A stretch of 64,000 nucleotides of DNA from Neoalteromonas flava (GTDB lineage: Bacteria; Pseudomonadota; Gammaproteobacteria; Enterobacterales; Alteromonadaceae), in assembly GCF_002807685.1 (NCBI RefSeq), contig NZ_PEAX01000001.1, forward strand, positions 1 through 64,000, given 5' to 3'. Under the pieces are notes generated by a model. It had not been told where the DNA came from. It saw only the letters and a list, made by a program, of their open reading frames with translations, and did no database searches. The translations under genes were made by a program, and so were the position numbers. Below are positions 6,227-14,715 of this stretch, piece by piece. How positions within the stretch are numbered: the first letter of the stretch is position 1; every line of letters begins with the position of its first letter.

Positions 6227-6574
6227 ATGCATAACATGTCGCTTCTTTCTATTATCATCGCAGCACTTGTGATTACCTCAAACGCTTTTGCACATACAAT
6301 AGACGGTGTTTGGAAACACGCAACTAAACCAGCGCTGATTGAATTTAATTTAACAGCCGGTACAGCCAGCGTAAAAGAACACCAAATACACAAACAGAAT
6401 GCAGGGCTCACGGTTATAAAAAATATCCTCCCGTCAACAGAGCATGAGTGGACGGGGCAAATGTTCAATGGTTATAAAAACGAGTATGAGTCCGTTACTA
6501 TACAGTTAAATGGCAATTCGCTTTCTGTCTTCGATGCTGAAAACAGTGAAGTGCTTAAACTTTACAGAGATTAA
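6227..6574 (+). CDS. Small exported protein, weakly DUF2147-like
   Basis: 115 aa from ATG 6227; ATG 6236 is an alternative that gives a cleaner signal peptide (SLLSIIIAALVITSNAFA, cleavage before HTIDG). The mature part (GVWKHATKPALIEFNL, WTGQMFNGYKNEYESVTIQLNGNSLSVFD) reads as a run of beta strands resembling the lipocalin-like DUF2147 pattern (GxW start, a G..F/I-x-G middle, a final LxVFD strand), but the match is loose. A periplasmic location is inferred. The gene follows the zinc-ribbon gene by 5 bases, so the two are probably co-transcribed. Confidence 0.65.
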   Translation: MHNMSLLSIIIAALVITSNAFAHTIDGVWKHATKPALIEFNLTAGTASVKEHQIHKQNAGLTVIKNILPSTEHEWTGQMFNGYKNEYESVTIQLNGNSLSVFDAENSEVLKLYRD

Positions 6575-6592
6575 CCTTAAGAGGTTTTAACT

Positions 6593-6949
6593 ATGTCATA
6601 TGTTGATGGTTATGTACTTGCGGTTCCCAAAAAGAATAAGGCAGACTATATCCGCCTAGCTGAACTGTCTGCGGCAGTGTTTATCGACCATGGTGCATTA
6701 TCGGTGGTAGAGAATTGGGCAGATGATGTTCCTGAGGGTAAATTGACCTCTCTTCCCATGGCGGTGAAATGTGAAGAAGACGAGGTTGTCGTTTTCTCAT
6801 GGATTGTTTGGCCATCGAAAGAGGTTCGCGACGCCGGAAATAAGGCAGCAATGGAAGATTCACGCTTTCAGGGATGGGATCCAAAGGATATGCCGTTTGA
6901 TGGTAAACGAATGATCTTTGGCGGTTTTTCGACTATTGTTAGTCAATAA
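6593..6949 (+). CDS. DUF1428 family protein (YbaA-like)
   Basis: 118 aa, ATG 6593 after AAGAGG. The whole sequence matches the DUF1428 pattern: SYVDGYVLAVPKKNKADYIRLAELSAAVFIDHGAL near the start, then VVFSWIVWPSKEVRDAGN, then RMIFGGFSTIV at the end. These are small dimeric alpha/beta-barrel (ferredoxin-like) cytosolic proteins with no established reaction. Length is normal for the family (about 115-120 aa). It lies 18 bases after the exported-protein gene and may belong to the same transcript. Confidence 0.9.
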   Translation: MSYVDGYVLAVPKKNKADYIRLAELSAAVFIDHGALSVVENWADDVPEGKLTSLPMAVKCEEDEVVVFSWIVWPSKEVRDAGNKAAMEDSRFQGWDPKDMPFDGKRMIFGGFSTIVSQ

Positions 6950-7042
6950 GCTACTGTTTATACCATTTAGCTTGCAGCGCATGATTAGGTTATAAACTAG
7001 CATGTAGCCCGACTGGCCTTTAGTGAATAATGGAGATCTTAG

Positions 7043-7147
7043 ATGGAAACAATCATAAACCTATTACTCATGGCTGGCCTGATCATACTATTTATCTTTG
7101 TGGTTGGAATTCTGGCGCATAAGAAATTGCACAATAACAAAGACTGA
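7043..7147 (+). CDS. 34-residue single-pass membrane peptide
   Basis: ATG 7043 is preceded by GGAG at 7032-7035. The product begins METIINLLLMAGLIILFIFV and ends with the basic, polar tail HKKLHNNKD: one membrane helix of about 22 residues with a short N-terminus and a positively charged end. It lies alone between two hypothetical genes. The ribosome site and textbook topology suggest a real small protein, but there is no family evidence. It could also be a chance frame. Confidence 0.45.
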   Translation: METIINLLLMAGLIILFIFVVGILAHKKLHNNKD

Positions 7148-7189
7148 TTAGCTTACAAGCAATATCAAGAGTGTATTCACATAAAGCCT

Positions 7190-7549
7190 ATGCACAACTT
7201 TGAAGACACATTTACAGCACTAAAAAACATACTGCTCTCGCATGCAAATGCGCTGGATATTGTCACTGACAGTAACGAGCACTTCTATCTGAATACCCAT
7301 CATATTATGCCGAATAAGAAACCCTTGTATTTTGGCTCAGTTAAAGTGAATAAACGAGCTGTGAGCTTTCATTTAATGCCCGTGTATGTGTTCCCGGAGT
7401 TACTAGAGAAGATTAGCCCAGAGCTTAAAAAACGCATGCAAGGGAAATCCTGTTTTAATTTCAATGAGGTTGACCCTACCCTCTTTAACGAACTTAAAGG
7501 CTTAACTCTGCGGGGATTCAAACGTTATCAGCAGGCAGGTTATATCTAA
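7190..7549 (+). CDS. Conserved hypothetical cytosolic protein (DUF1801-like pattern)
   Basis: 119 aa from ATG 7190. Key features are YFGSVKVNKRAVSFHLMPVYVFPELL at about residues 47-72, KKRMQGKSCFNF at about 80-91 and the helical end LKGLTLRGFKRYQQAGYI. This recalls DUF1801-like proteins, with their SLHLM...Y...ELKK...GKGCxRF pattern, but I am not sure of the assignment. There is no signal or membrane segment. It is convergent with glpD and overlaps its stop by 4 bases. Confidence 0.65.
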   Translation: MHNFEDTFTALKNILLSHANALDIVTDSNEHFYLNTHHIMPNKKPLYFGSVKVNKRAVSFHLMPVYVFPELLEKISPELKKRMQGKSCFNFNEVDPTLFNELKGLTLRGFKRYQQAGYI

Positions 7550-9156
7550 TTAGCATCAATATATTCTTGCAGTTTCCTTTCTGCCTTGTCTCCAAACAAT
7601 ATGGCACAGGCTTCTTGTAATCCCTTGGCAGAGATAATTTCGTCTTTGGTTAACACCATCTCTATTTTTGAGCGTCGCCGCAAAAAGTCATCCAAGCGCG
7701 TAATCATCTCCCGTCGAGCCGCGTAATGCAGTTCAGCGCGTATGTATTCGGCGTTTTCAATTAGTTGTTCGGCTTGCGACGGATCACGCTGAATTTCATC
7801 TAAAATCTGGATAGCATTAGCATCGTAGCGCCGCCATAGGCGCGTGGTTAATGACTCAGAGCAGTAGGCCGGCGTTAAGGCGTCAAGACCCATGAGTTTA
7901 GCGCGGCGTAAAAAAGCTTGTTTGAATGCCTCAGGAGACTCGCCATACCATTTGGCTTTAGGGTCGGGTAACGCAATGCCTAGTTCTGAAACATATTCGC
8001 TGACCTCTTCGCCCACATTGATGCAGTCGGTCAGCTTGCCGCCAAAGACGCTAATAAACTGCTGCTGTGTATCCACATCAATGGCATGCTTGCGCGAGAG
8101 TTGGACCCAATCCGCTTTACCACCACCGCCTTTTACCGCGAGCGGTCGCACCCCACAGCGCTCGGCGATTACATCAGACATGGTGAGCGGCTCTGGCAGC
8201 GCCAGTAGCTTGTTTACATTATCTAAAATAAATTGCCGATCGGCTTCAGACGCAGCGGTCTCAGGCTTTTCAACTTGCGTATCGGTGGTGCCAATACAGG
8301 TGCGCTTCCCCATCGGGATCACAAAAAACAAACGACCATCAGAGGCGAAAAACGCCAACACTTTATCCACTTGAGTGAGTTTTCTGACCAGTAAGTGCAC
8401 GCCTTTTGAGAACACGTGAGAATGCTCGGTGGTAACCCGATTGAGCTGATTAAAGCTATCAACGTACGGTCCACAGGCGTTAATAATGGTTTTAGCCGTT
8501 ACAGTAAAACGCTTCTGACTTTCCTGACATTCCATTTCGACCTGCCACAACCCATCCACACGCGTGGCTTGAGTCGCTTGCACATAATTGGCCACACATG
8601 CATCGTTATCCATGGCCGAGCGAATAAAATTAAACACAAAGCGGGCATCGTTATCAAACAAGAAAGCGTCGGAATACTCTAAGCCGCCCGAGGCGTTGGC
8701 CACATTGATGACCGGTTCACGCTGTTTGATCTGTGCAGCACTTAACATCTTGGGCGCTTGGGTAAAAAATCGCCCCATTAACCAGTACAAACAAGCCCCA
8801 AGGTAAATAAACCAATGCGGAAAACGAAAGCCTTTTTGGAGTGTTGTAAGAAAGCGGATTTCCTTGACGGTTGAGGGATAACTGCGCATCAAATGATTAC
8901 GGCTTTTACAGAGTTTATTAACCAAAAGATATTCATGGTTTTCTAAATACTTGATCCCACCCCAAGCCAAGTTTGATGAGTTCGATGAGGTAAAACCTGC
9001 AAAGTCGCCCTTATCCACAAGCGCGGCCTTTGCTCCTTTTTTTGCCAGGGCAGCAGCAGACACCGCACCATTGATGCCACCACCAATCACCAGCACATCG
9101 AACGTCGTTGCGGCTAGTTTTTTGATGTTAGTATCACGTAGCTGGGTATCACGCAT
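7546..9156 (-). CDS. glpD: FAD-dependent glycerol-3-phosphate dehydrogenase
   Basis: Oxidises sn-glycerol 3-phosphate to dihydroxyacetone phosphate and passes electrons to the quinone pool at the inner membrane. I chose ATG 9156 (536 aa) because AGGTGA lies six bases upstream; ATG 9186 is in frame but lacks a comparable site. The FAD-binding GGGING motif is at residues 25-30, and the substrate-side region SSNSSNLAWGGIKYLE is at 57-72. In E. coli-type GlpD the latter reads closer to SS-SKLIHGGLRYLE, so this is a divergent subfamily. The C-terminal domain holds the usual Arg-rich helices (RREMITRLDDFLRRR). It is divergent from glpK, with which it forms the glycerol pathway; no glpF is in the window. 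A palindromic operator-like motif lies 33 bases upstream. Confidence 0.93.
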   Translation of the reverse strand: MRDTQLRDTNIKKLAATTFDVLVIGGGINGAVSAAALAKKGAKAALVDKGDFAGFTSSNSSNLAWGGIKYLENHEYLLVNKLCKSRNHLMRSYPSTVKEIRFLTTLQKGFRFPHWFIYLGACLYWLMGRFFTQAPKMLSAAQIKQREPVINVANASGGLEYSDAFLFDNDARFVFNFIRSAMDNDACVANYVQATQATRVDGLWQVEMECQESQKRFTVTAKTIINACGPYVDSFNQLNRVTTEHSHVFSKGVHLLVRKLTQVDKVLAFFASDGRLFFVIPMGKRTCIGTTDTQVEKPETAASEADRQFILDNVNKLLALPEPLTMSDVIAERCGVRPLAVKGGGGKADWVQLSRKHAIDVDTQQQFISVFGGKLTDCINVGEEVSEYVSELGIALPDPKAKWYGESPEAFKQAFLRRAKLMGLDALTPAYCSESLTTRLWRRYDANAIQILDEIQRDPSQAEQLIENAEYIRAELHYAARREMITRLDDFLRRRSKIEMVLTKDEIISAKGLQEACAILFGDKAERKLQEYIDAN

Positions 9157-9189
9157 TTGTTCACCTATTAAACCTGTCTCATGCATAGA

Positions 9190-9203
9190 TTAGCACCCTA
9201 ATC
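9190..9203. promoter_or_regulatory. Palindromic operator-like motif upstream of glpD
   Basis: TTAGCACCCTAATC, in the longer palindrome GATTAG-CACC-CTAATC (9188-9203). It ends 33 bases before the glpD start. Twelve of 14 bases match a motif at the same distance from putP. The form resembles MarR-family operators (TTAG-N4-CTAA); the binding protein is not known. Confidence 0.5.
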
Positions 9204-9344
9204 AGCGCACCTTAAACGTTTTTGTTAATTCCTGTTGAGAGAAAAGGTTCGATGGCCTACATTGAACGTAGTCAACCAATTTGAAACCTGACTGCGGTAA
9301 AGATACTATAACAATTAAATAATAATATAAATAAGATAATAAAT

Positions 9345-10838
9345 ATGTCAAAGACAGCTATTCTTGCTATCGATCAAGGGACGACCTCCAGCCGTGCCAT
9401 TGTTTTCTCACCCAGTGCAGAGATTATTTGCACGGCACAACAAGAGTTCACCCAGCATTATCCTAACGACGGGTGGGTTGAACATGATCCAGAAGAAATC
9501 TGGTCGACGACCCTTGCGGTGTGCCAACAGGCCATCGCGAGCGCGCAGCAAAATGGCTTTACGATTGCGGGAATTGGGATCACGAATCAACGCGAAACCA
9601 CCGTTGTGTGGGACCGCGCAACCGGCAAAGCGATCTACAACGCCATTGTGTGGCAAGACCGCCGCACCGCAGCGCAATGCAGCGCTTTAGCAGCACAAGG
9701 GCATGATGTAGCAACACACAGTGGGCTGCGCTTAGATCCGTACTTTTCAGCGAGTAAAATTGCCTGGATTTTAGATCACGTTGAAGGCGCTCGAGCACGC
9801 GCTGAGGCTGGCGAACTCGCATTTGGCACTATCGATACGTTTTTAATTTGGCGCCTGACCAACGGCAAAGTGCATGCCACCGACACCACCAACGCCAGTC
9901 GTACCAACTTAATGAATATTAATACCTTGGCGTGGGATGACACATTGCTGGAGCTGTTTAATGTGCCCCGCGCGCTATTACCGGCGATTAAACAAAGTGC
10001 TGACGACTTTGGCACGACCGCCCCCAACGTGTTAGCTGAAGAATTCACGATTGGTGGTGTGGCAGGTGATCAACAAGCTGCTTTGATCGGTCAATGTTGC
10101 TTTTCCCCGGGAAGTCTTAAAAGCACCTACGGCACGGGGTGTTTTGCCCTTGTTAATACGGGTGACACGCCGCGCTTTTCTCACAATCAATTACTCACAA
10201 CCGTTGGTTACAGCATCGCTGGCAAAACCGCTTATGCGCTGGAAGGCTCAATCTTTATCGCCGGTGCTGCGGTGCAGTGGTTACGTGATGGGATAAAAGT
10301 CATAAGCGACGCAAAACAAACCAAGGCACTCGCGGAGACAGTCGAGCATAGTCATGGAGTAGTATTAGTTCCAGCCTTTGCCGGATTGGGCGCACCGCAT
10401 TGGGACCCTCATGCGCGCGGTAGCGTGTTCGGTTTAACCCGTGGTACCACCGAAGCCCATTTAGCGCGCGCAGCACTCGAATCAGTGTGTTTCCAAACCC
10501 ATGACCTGCTCTCAGCGATGCAACAAGACGGCATTGATGTACAAGCGGTTCGGGTTGATGGGGGAATGGTGAATAACGACTGGGTGTGCCAGTATTTAGC
10601 CGACATCATTAATGTCTCAGTGGTTCGCCCGCAAGTCATGGAGACCACGGCATTGGGCGCAGCCTATTTAGCTGGCCTGCAGTGCGGAGTTTATGCTGAT
10701 ATTGCGACATTGAGTCAACAGAATCCGGTCGACCGTTGTTTTGACAGTGAAATGGATAATGCGCAACGAACGCGGAGTTTAAAGCGTTGGCAAGCGGCGG
10801 TTAATGCTACCCAGCTGTTTGCCCGAGAAACCCAATAA
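9345..10838 (+). CDS. glpK: Glycerol kinase
   Basis: Phosphorylates glycerol to sn-glycerol 3-phosphate with ATP in the cytosol, supplying the substrate of the divergent glpD. It has 497 aa, the usual length. FGGY-kinase signatures are all present: the N-terminal phosphate loop [14 protein letters not shown] (residues 8-21), [11 protein letters not shown], the substrate-binding [19 protein letters not shown], and the C-terminal [13 protein letters not shown] and [15 protein letters not shown] 9345 was chosen from the family start; the upstream sequence is AT-rich with only a weak ribosome site. Confidence 0.97.
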   Translation: MSKTAILAIDQGTTSSRAIVFSPSAEIICTAQQEFTQHYPNDGWVEHDPEEIWSTTLAVCQQAIASAQQNGFTIAGIGITNQRETTVVWDRATGKAIYNAIVWQDRRTAAQCSALAAQGHDVATHSGLRLDPYFSASKIAWILDHVEGARARAEAGELAFGTIDTFLIWRLTNGKVHATDTTNASRTNLMNINTLAWDDTLLELFNVPRALLPAIKQSADDFGTTAPNVLAEEFTIGGVAGDQQAALIGQCCFSPGSLKSTYGTGCFALVNTGDTPRFSHNQLLTTVGYSIAGKTAYALEGSIFIAGAAVQWLRDGIKVISDAKQTKALAETVEHSHGVVLVPAFAGLGAPHWDPHARGSVFGLTRGTTEAHLARAALESVCFQTHDLLSAMQQDGIDVQAVRVDGGMVNNDWVCQYLADIINVSVVRPQVMETTALGAAYLAGLQCGVYADIATLSQQNPVDRCFDSEMDNAQRTRSLKRWQAAVNATQLFARETQ

Positions 10839-10910
10839 CCACGGCAAAATAGCTCAAAATTTTGGTTTAATGTACGATAACCTTATTACAGCCAAGCCGT
10901 TTAACTGAGT

Positions 10911-12533
10911 ATGAATTTAAAACTAGCCCGACAATCCAAAGTCCTCATCATTGATGATCAGGTTTTAGCCAAGGGCTACATGAAGTACTCGTTGGAAGAG
11001 CTGGGTTTTCAAAATATTGAGTATAACGACAAGGTTAATCAAGCCCTCGCGACCATTCGGCGCGAATATTTTGATTTGATCATATGCTCTTATGACCTCA
11101 AAAATGAACAAGACGGTTACTATCTGTACGATCAGCTCAAACAAGATGGTGACATAGCTCCGAGCACCGCATTTGTGTTTATAAGTGCTGATACAACCCC
11201 CGATATTGTGCACAGTATTGTTGAATTGCAGCCCGATGACTTTCTCGCCAAGCCCTTTACTGTGCGCGAGTTAGATAAACGCCTGACCCGCGTGCTGAAT
11301 CGCAAACAAGCACTTAAACCCATATATCATTTAATGGAGCGCCAGCAACCAGAAAAGGCTCTAGCCTTGTTGGAAAACTTTTTAGGCGAACCCAAAAATG
11401 CGGAATTTTTCCCTTTGGCGCTTAAGACTAAGGGTGAGCTGTTGGAGCAATGCGGTTTCTTTGAGCAAGCCATCGATTTTTATCAGGCAATTTTGAACGT
11501 GCAATCCTTTGCCTGGGCACAGTTGGGTTTGGTGCGTGCATTGATCAAAACCGACCATGACGACGACGCAGAAAAGCGCATACTCGAGCTCGCCTTCAAG
11601 CCTGACTGTAAACTTGCGGCCTATGATTTATTAACCGCACTGCAAATTAAACAGCAAGAATTTGACGATGCGCTAGAGAGTGTGGAAGTTGCCACGGAGT
11701 TATCGCCGCGGAATATTCGCCGTCATAAGACCGCCATGGAACTATCCCGTATTACCCATGATTACGCCGCCCAGTTCGAAGCAGCCAAACGAATCGTTAA
11801 GTTTGCCAAACATTCAATTCACGATAAGCCAGAGAACTACCTTGCAGTCGCCCGCGCTGGAATTGATTTCGCAATGACGGCCGATGAATCACAAACACAT
11901 AAGTTGATTAAGCAAACCACTGAATACTTAAAGCAGCTTAAGTCGCATTTCCCCAAAGCTGATGTAGATGATCAGGTAAAGGTGATCGACGCTCGTTTGC
12001 TATATCTGCAGGATGAAACTGATAATGCCAAAGCCCTACTTGGGCAATTAAGCAATGAAGCGTGGGAAGCCGAGCCGATGGAAGGTCTACTCGATAAAGC
12101 CAAAGCCTTTCATGAAGTGGGTTTGGTTGAACACGCGCTGAACATGTTGGATGTTATCGAGCGACGCTGTAAGCATGATCCTGAACAAGGCGAATTGTTT
12201 TTACATTACATCGAGCAAGAGAAGCACGAAAAAACCGCTATTCAGTCAAGTCCGAAAGCGCTTAACAATGCCGCAGTCACCCATTACCAAAAAGGTGATT
12301 TAGACGAAGCCCTGCACATTTTCCGTCAGGCTTTTACCATCATGCCAAAGAATCCGTCGATTGCGCTGAATCTGCTCCAAGCCACGGCAGTAGAGATCCG
12401 CGAAAAAGGTATGGCCGACAACACTCCCACGCTAGTGCGCAACTGCATTAAAGCGATTGAGAATGGCTCACTGACGCCTGAGCAAGAGCAGCGCTACCAT
12501 AACGTGAAAAGCTTTTTGAAGGATGTCGTGTAG
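10911..12533 (+). CDS. Response regulator with degenerate receiver and TPR-like C-terminus (VieB-like layout)
   Basis: 540 aa. Residues 9-130 form a CheY-like receiver: the acidic pair D15-D16 (VLIIDDQ), switch region FISAD at about 90-94 and K114-P115 (AKPF). The phospho-acceptor position, 44 residues after D16, is serine 60 (IICSYDLKNEQDG), so normal aspartyl phosphorylation is unlikely; D62 lies two residues further on. Residues from about 140 onward are helical repeats of TPR type (AEFFPLALKTKGELLEQCGFFEQAIDFYQAIL; ALNNAAVTHYQKGDLDEALHIFRQAFTIMPKNPSIALNL). No DNA-binding or enzymatic output domain is visible, so it probably works by protein contacts, as in VieB-type regulators. No cognate histidine kinase is adjacent; it follows glpK by 72 bases. 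Confidence 0.88.
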   Translation: MNLKLARQSKVLIIDDQVLAKGYMKYSLEELGFQNIEYNDKVNQALATIRREYFDLIICSYDLKNEQDGYYLYDQLKQDGDIAPSTAFVFISADTTPDIVHSIVELQPDDFLAKPFTVRELDKRLTRVLNRKQALKPIYHLMERQQPEKALALLENFLGEPKNAEFFPLALKTKGELLEQCGFFEQAIDFYQAILNVQSFAWAQLGLVRALIKTDHDDDAEKRILELAFKPDCKLAAYDLLTALQIKQQEFDDALESVEVATELSPRNIRRHKTAMELSRITHDYAAQFEAAKRIVKFAKHSIHDKPENYLAVARAGIDFAMTADESQTHKLIKQTTEYLKQLKSHFPKADVDDQVKVIDARLLYLQDETDNAKALLGQLSNEAWEAEPMEGLLDKAKAFHEVGLVEHALNMLDVIERRCKHDPEQGELFLHYIEQEKHEKTAIQSSPKALNNAAVTHYQKGDLDEALHIFRQAFTIMPKNPSIALNLLQATAVEIREKGMADNTPTLVRNCIKAIENGSLTPEQEQRYHNVKSFLKDVV

Positions 12534-12544
12534 GCTCTAATTTA

Positions 12545-12916
12545 CTAGTCCCTCCAGTGTTTTATCCACTCACTACAACGATGAAAAATTTCAACCATGC
12601 CATTGTGCTCATAATAACCCTTGCACACTAATCGGTAACCTAACTGAGGAATTGTTTCGATTTCGACAACGTCTTCACCAAATGTGGTATGCAGCTCCTT
12701 ACGCAAACGACAAACCAAATGATTTATGACGTCGTCACTTACATATGTATGGCCCCATATGTCTGCTTTCATACGTTGCCGTTCGACGATCTCAGGTGCT
12801 GCAGAAAGCAACAGTTGCATTAGCTTTCCACATTGCGGTGAGAGCATAGAACTCCCTCCATGCGCGTCGCTAATGGTTCTAGTTTTAGGATCATATTTCA
12901 GGGTTCCGCTGGTCAT
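12545..12916 (-). CDS. Stand-alone OmpR/PhoB-type winged-helix protein
   Basis: 123 aa with a single Trans_reg_C-type DNA-binding domain: LSPQCGKLMQLLLSAAPEIVERQRMKADIWGHTYVSDDVINHLVCRLRKEL (recognition helix), then the wing strand VEIETIPQLGYRLV. There is no receiver domain and no transmembrane anchor of the ToxR/CadC sort, so how it senses a signal is unclear. The C-terminal tail is His- and Trp-rich (MVEIFHRCSEWIKHW). It is convergent with the TPR regulator (11 bases apart) and divergent from the DUF3718 gene. Confidence 0.85.
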   Translation of the reverse strand: MTSGTLKYDPKTRTISDAHGGSSMLSPQCGKLMQLLLSAAPEIVERQRMKADIWGHTYVSDDVINHLVCRLRKELHTTFGEDVVEIETIPQLGYRLVCKGYYEHNGMVEIFHRCSEWIKHWRD

Positions 12917-13174
12917 AACATAAACACCGGCCGACTGAATATATTCACAAAGCTTAGCAGATAAATACCATTTTCTCTGGCCAAATGAACTGCATATGAC
13001 AGCGTCATGATTAACTTATTGATAACTATTAAGTAAAAATTTCATCTGATTTTCAGGTTATTTTCAGCTCGATTTCATCTACCTCTAAATGCCATTTGCA
13101 TATACTCAGTAACATCTGACAAGCAGTTGTGTCAGAGGGAACCATGTCCACTTTGATATCCATAGGAAAATATT
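12917..13174. promoter_or_regulatory. Divergent intergenic region, winged-helix gene / DUF3718 gene
   Basis: 258 bases without a gene. AT-rich tracts around 13000-13080 probably hold promoters for both flanking genes. The stretch GAACCATGTCCACTTTGATA before 13160 is not an open frame of useful length. No strong palindrome was found. Confidence 0.4.
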
Positions 13175-13573
13175 ATGAAAAAGTTACATTTTGCATCAAT
13201 TGGAGCCGTGGTTTTGTCGCTATCAGCCGTTTGCAACAACACCTTGGCCTCAGACTATCCACTAAGACTAGAAACTGACCTTGTTTCAGTGTGCCGCTTA
13301 GCTGCAGAAAACGACCGCGTTGGATTGCACCAAGCTGTACAAAAAATCACACCTGGACACCGTGCCATGGGTCCTACATACAAAATGCTTGGCGAGGGTT
13401 TATTGTGCAATGGTAAGCAAGTGACGACCTTTGCTCGACAATTTGGAGCAACTGATACGGTCAAAGCATTTCAACGCTACAATCCAGCCACACCGGTTAT
13501 TGAAATCCGCGACTTGGAAGTTAGCCAACACATCCCGAGTGACATTTATGTAAGTTTTGCTCTTGGTAAGTAA
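13175..13573 (+). CDS. DUF3718 family exported protein
   Basis: 132 aa with a signal peptide (MKKLHFASIGAVVLSLSAVC..., predicted cleavage after LAS near residue 25). The mature part matches DUF3718: DLVSVCRLAAENDRVGLHQAVQK, YKMLGEGLLCNGKQVTTFARQFGA, with two cysteines (in SVCRL and LLCNG) that may form a disulfide. The family is common in Alteromonadales- and Vibrio-type genomes and has no known function. The gene stands alone and is followed by a perfect 13-bp hairpin. Confidence 0.85.
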   Translation: MKKLHFASIGAVVLSLSAVCNNTLASDYPLRLETDLVSVCRLAAENDRVGLHQAVQKITPGHRAMGPTYKMLGEGLLCNGKQVTTFARQFGATDTVKAFQRYNPATPVIEIRDLEVSQHIPSDIYVSFALGK

Positions 13574-13628
13574 CACTGCTCGAAATGAGAACGCAAGTTT
13601 AAGTAAATTTAAACTAGAAACTTGCTTC

Positions 13629-13664
13629 AACTACTGTATTGCCTAATCACAATACAGTAGTTTT
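13629..13664. terminator. Hairpin terminator between convergent genes
   Basis: Perfect 13-bp stem AACTACTGTATTG / CAATACAGTAGTT with an 8-base loop, followed on the plus strand by TTTT. It lies between the DUF3718 gene and the convergent RND adaptor, so it may serve both strands, although a T run exists only on the plus side. Confidence 0.7.
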
Positions 13665-13671
13665 ACTGCGC

Positions 13672-14715
13672 TTAGTAACTGACTTTACTCTGCGGTTGCA
13701 GACGCTCAGCGCCGCGAATAATGACTTTATCACCTGCATTAACACCTTCGCTTAGTACAACCCAAGGACCATCAGCAAAACGCACGTTGGCCGTGATTTG
13801 CTGCGCGGTGTCGTTGCTGTCAACCACGTAGATAAACCGCTGACTGCCACGGATGACCAAGGCATCACGAGGTACAGCTACGACCGACTCTGGCATCTGC
13901 ACTGGAATGTCAGCCGTTACCGAATCGCCTATGATCATATGACTGTCACTCACGTTAAGACGGATCTCGGCCATACGTGAAGCGGGATCGCCGATGGGCA
14001 CGATTTTGCGAATCGGAAAATCATGCCGGTGATCACCATGCTCGACGCTGATCGACAGGCCTTCACTCAGCAGCCCTAGCAACCGAATAGGTACGGGAAT
14101 CGATAGATCCTTCAGTGACTCATTCACATATCGTACGATAGGATCGCCAATGCGAATATACTCGCCGGTGTGCGCAAATTGCTGGGCAATCACGCCTGCA
14201 AATGGCGCTTTCACCCGTGTATCATCAAGCGCTCGTTGGGCGCTCTGAAGCCATGCATCGGCACTGGCAATTTCTTGTTCTATCCGCAACATTGCCGCGC
14301 GTTCACGTTGCAACTGGTTCTTTGAAGCGTTGTCTTGGCTAGCCAGCCGTTCAAAGCGTTCAACCTCACTTTGACGAAATTCCAGATCCACTTTAAGTGC
14401 GGCTAACTCGGCAGAACGACTGCTCAGCGCCCAACGGGCACGAGCATCATCCAGTTGCGCTAACGTTGCACCTGCAGCAAGTTTGCTGCCAACGTATTCA
14501 ACATTAACCAGGCGTCCTTCGACTTCAGCCGATATCACCGCATCTTGCAGCGCAACTACGTTGCCTTTGAGCTGCATACTGGGGGCTAAGTCCAAACGCT
14601 CAGCCGTAACCACCTCGACTTGCGCCGGTGGCATGTCTTGTGCCACAAGGCCAAAACTGGTACTTGCTAGGCCAAAAGCTAACAACGATAGGTTAAGTTT
14701 AGACAGTAGTCGCAT
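13672..14715 (-). CDS. RND efflux periplasmic adaptor (membrane-fusion protein), system I
   Basis: 347 aa of the HlyD/AcrA-like adaptor family. An N-terminal signal (MRLLSKLNLSLLAFGLASTSFGLVAQD) is followed by a lipoyl half-motif (GNVVALQDAVISAEVEGRLVNVEYVGSKLAAG, about residues 50-82), a short coiled-coil hairpin (about 90-150), the second lipoyl half (ARVKAPFAGVIAQQFAHTGEYIRIGDPI) and a beta-barrel with C-terminal RGAERLQPQSKV. No lipobox is seen, so it is probably a soluble or signal-anchored periplasmic protein. It bridges the permease to an outer-membrane channel that is not encoded here. It follows its permease and overlaps it by 17 bases, so translation is probably coupled. Confidence 0.9.
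   Translation of the reverse strand: MRLLSKLNLSLLAFGLASTSFGLVAQDMPPAQVEVVTAERLDLAPSMQLKGNVVALQDAVISAEVEGRLVNVEYVGSKLAAGATLAQLDDARARWALSSRSAELAALKVDLEFRQSEVERFERLASQDNASKNQLQRERAAMLRIEQEIASADAWLQSAQRALDDTRVKAPFAGVIAQQFAHTGEYIRIGDPIVRYVNESLKDLSIPVPIRLLGLLSEGLSISVEHGDHRHDFPIRKIVPIGDPASRMAEIRLNVSDSHMIIGDSVTADIPVQMPESVVAVPRDALVIRGSQRFIYVVDSNDTAQQITANVRFADGPWVVLSEGVNAGDKVIIRGAERLQPQSKVSY

Noticed and set aside
6229-6235. GCATAAC near 6229 as an R'' box closing a cassette that begins at 5933
   Set aside because: It does not complement TTAATGCGC well, is part of a coding region, and no palindrome or R' box follows within 150 bases.
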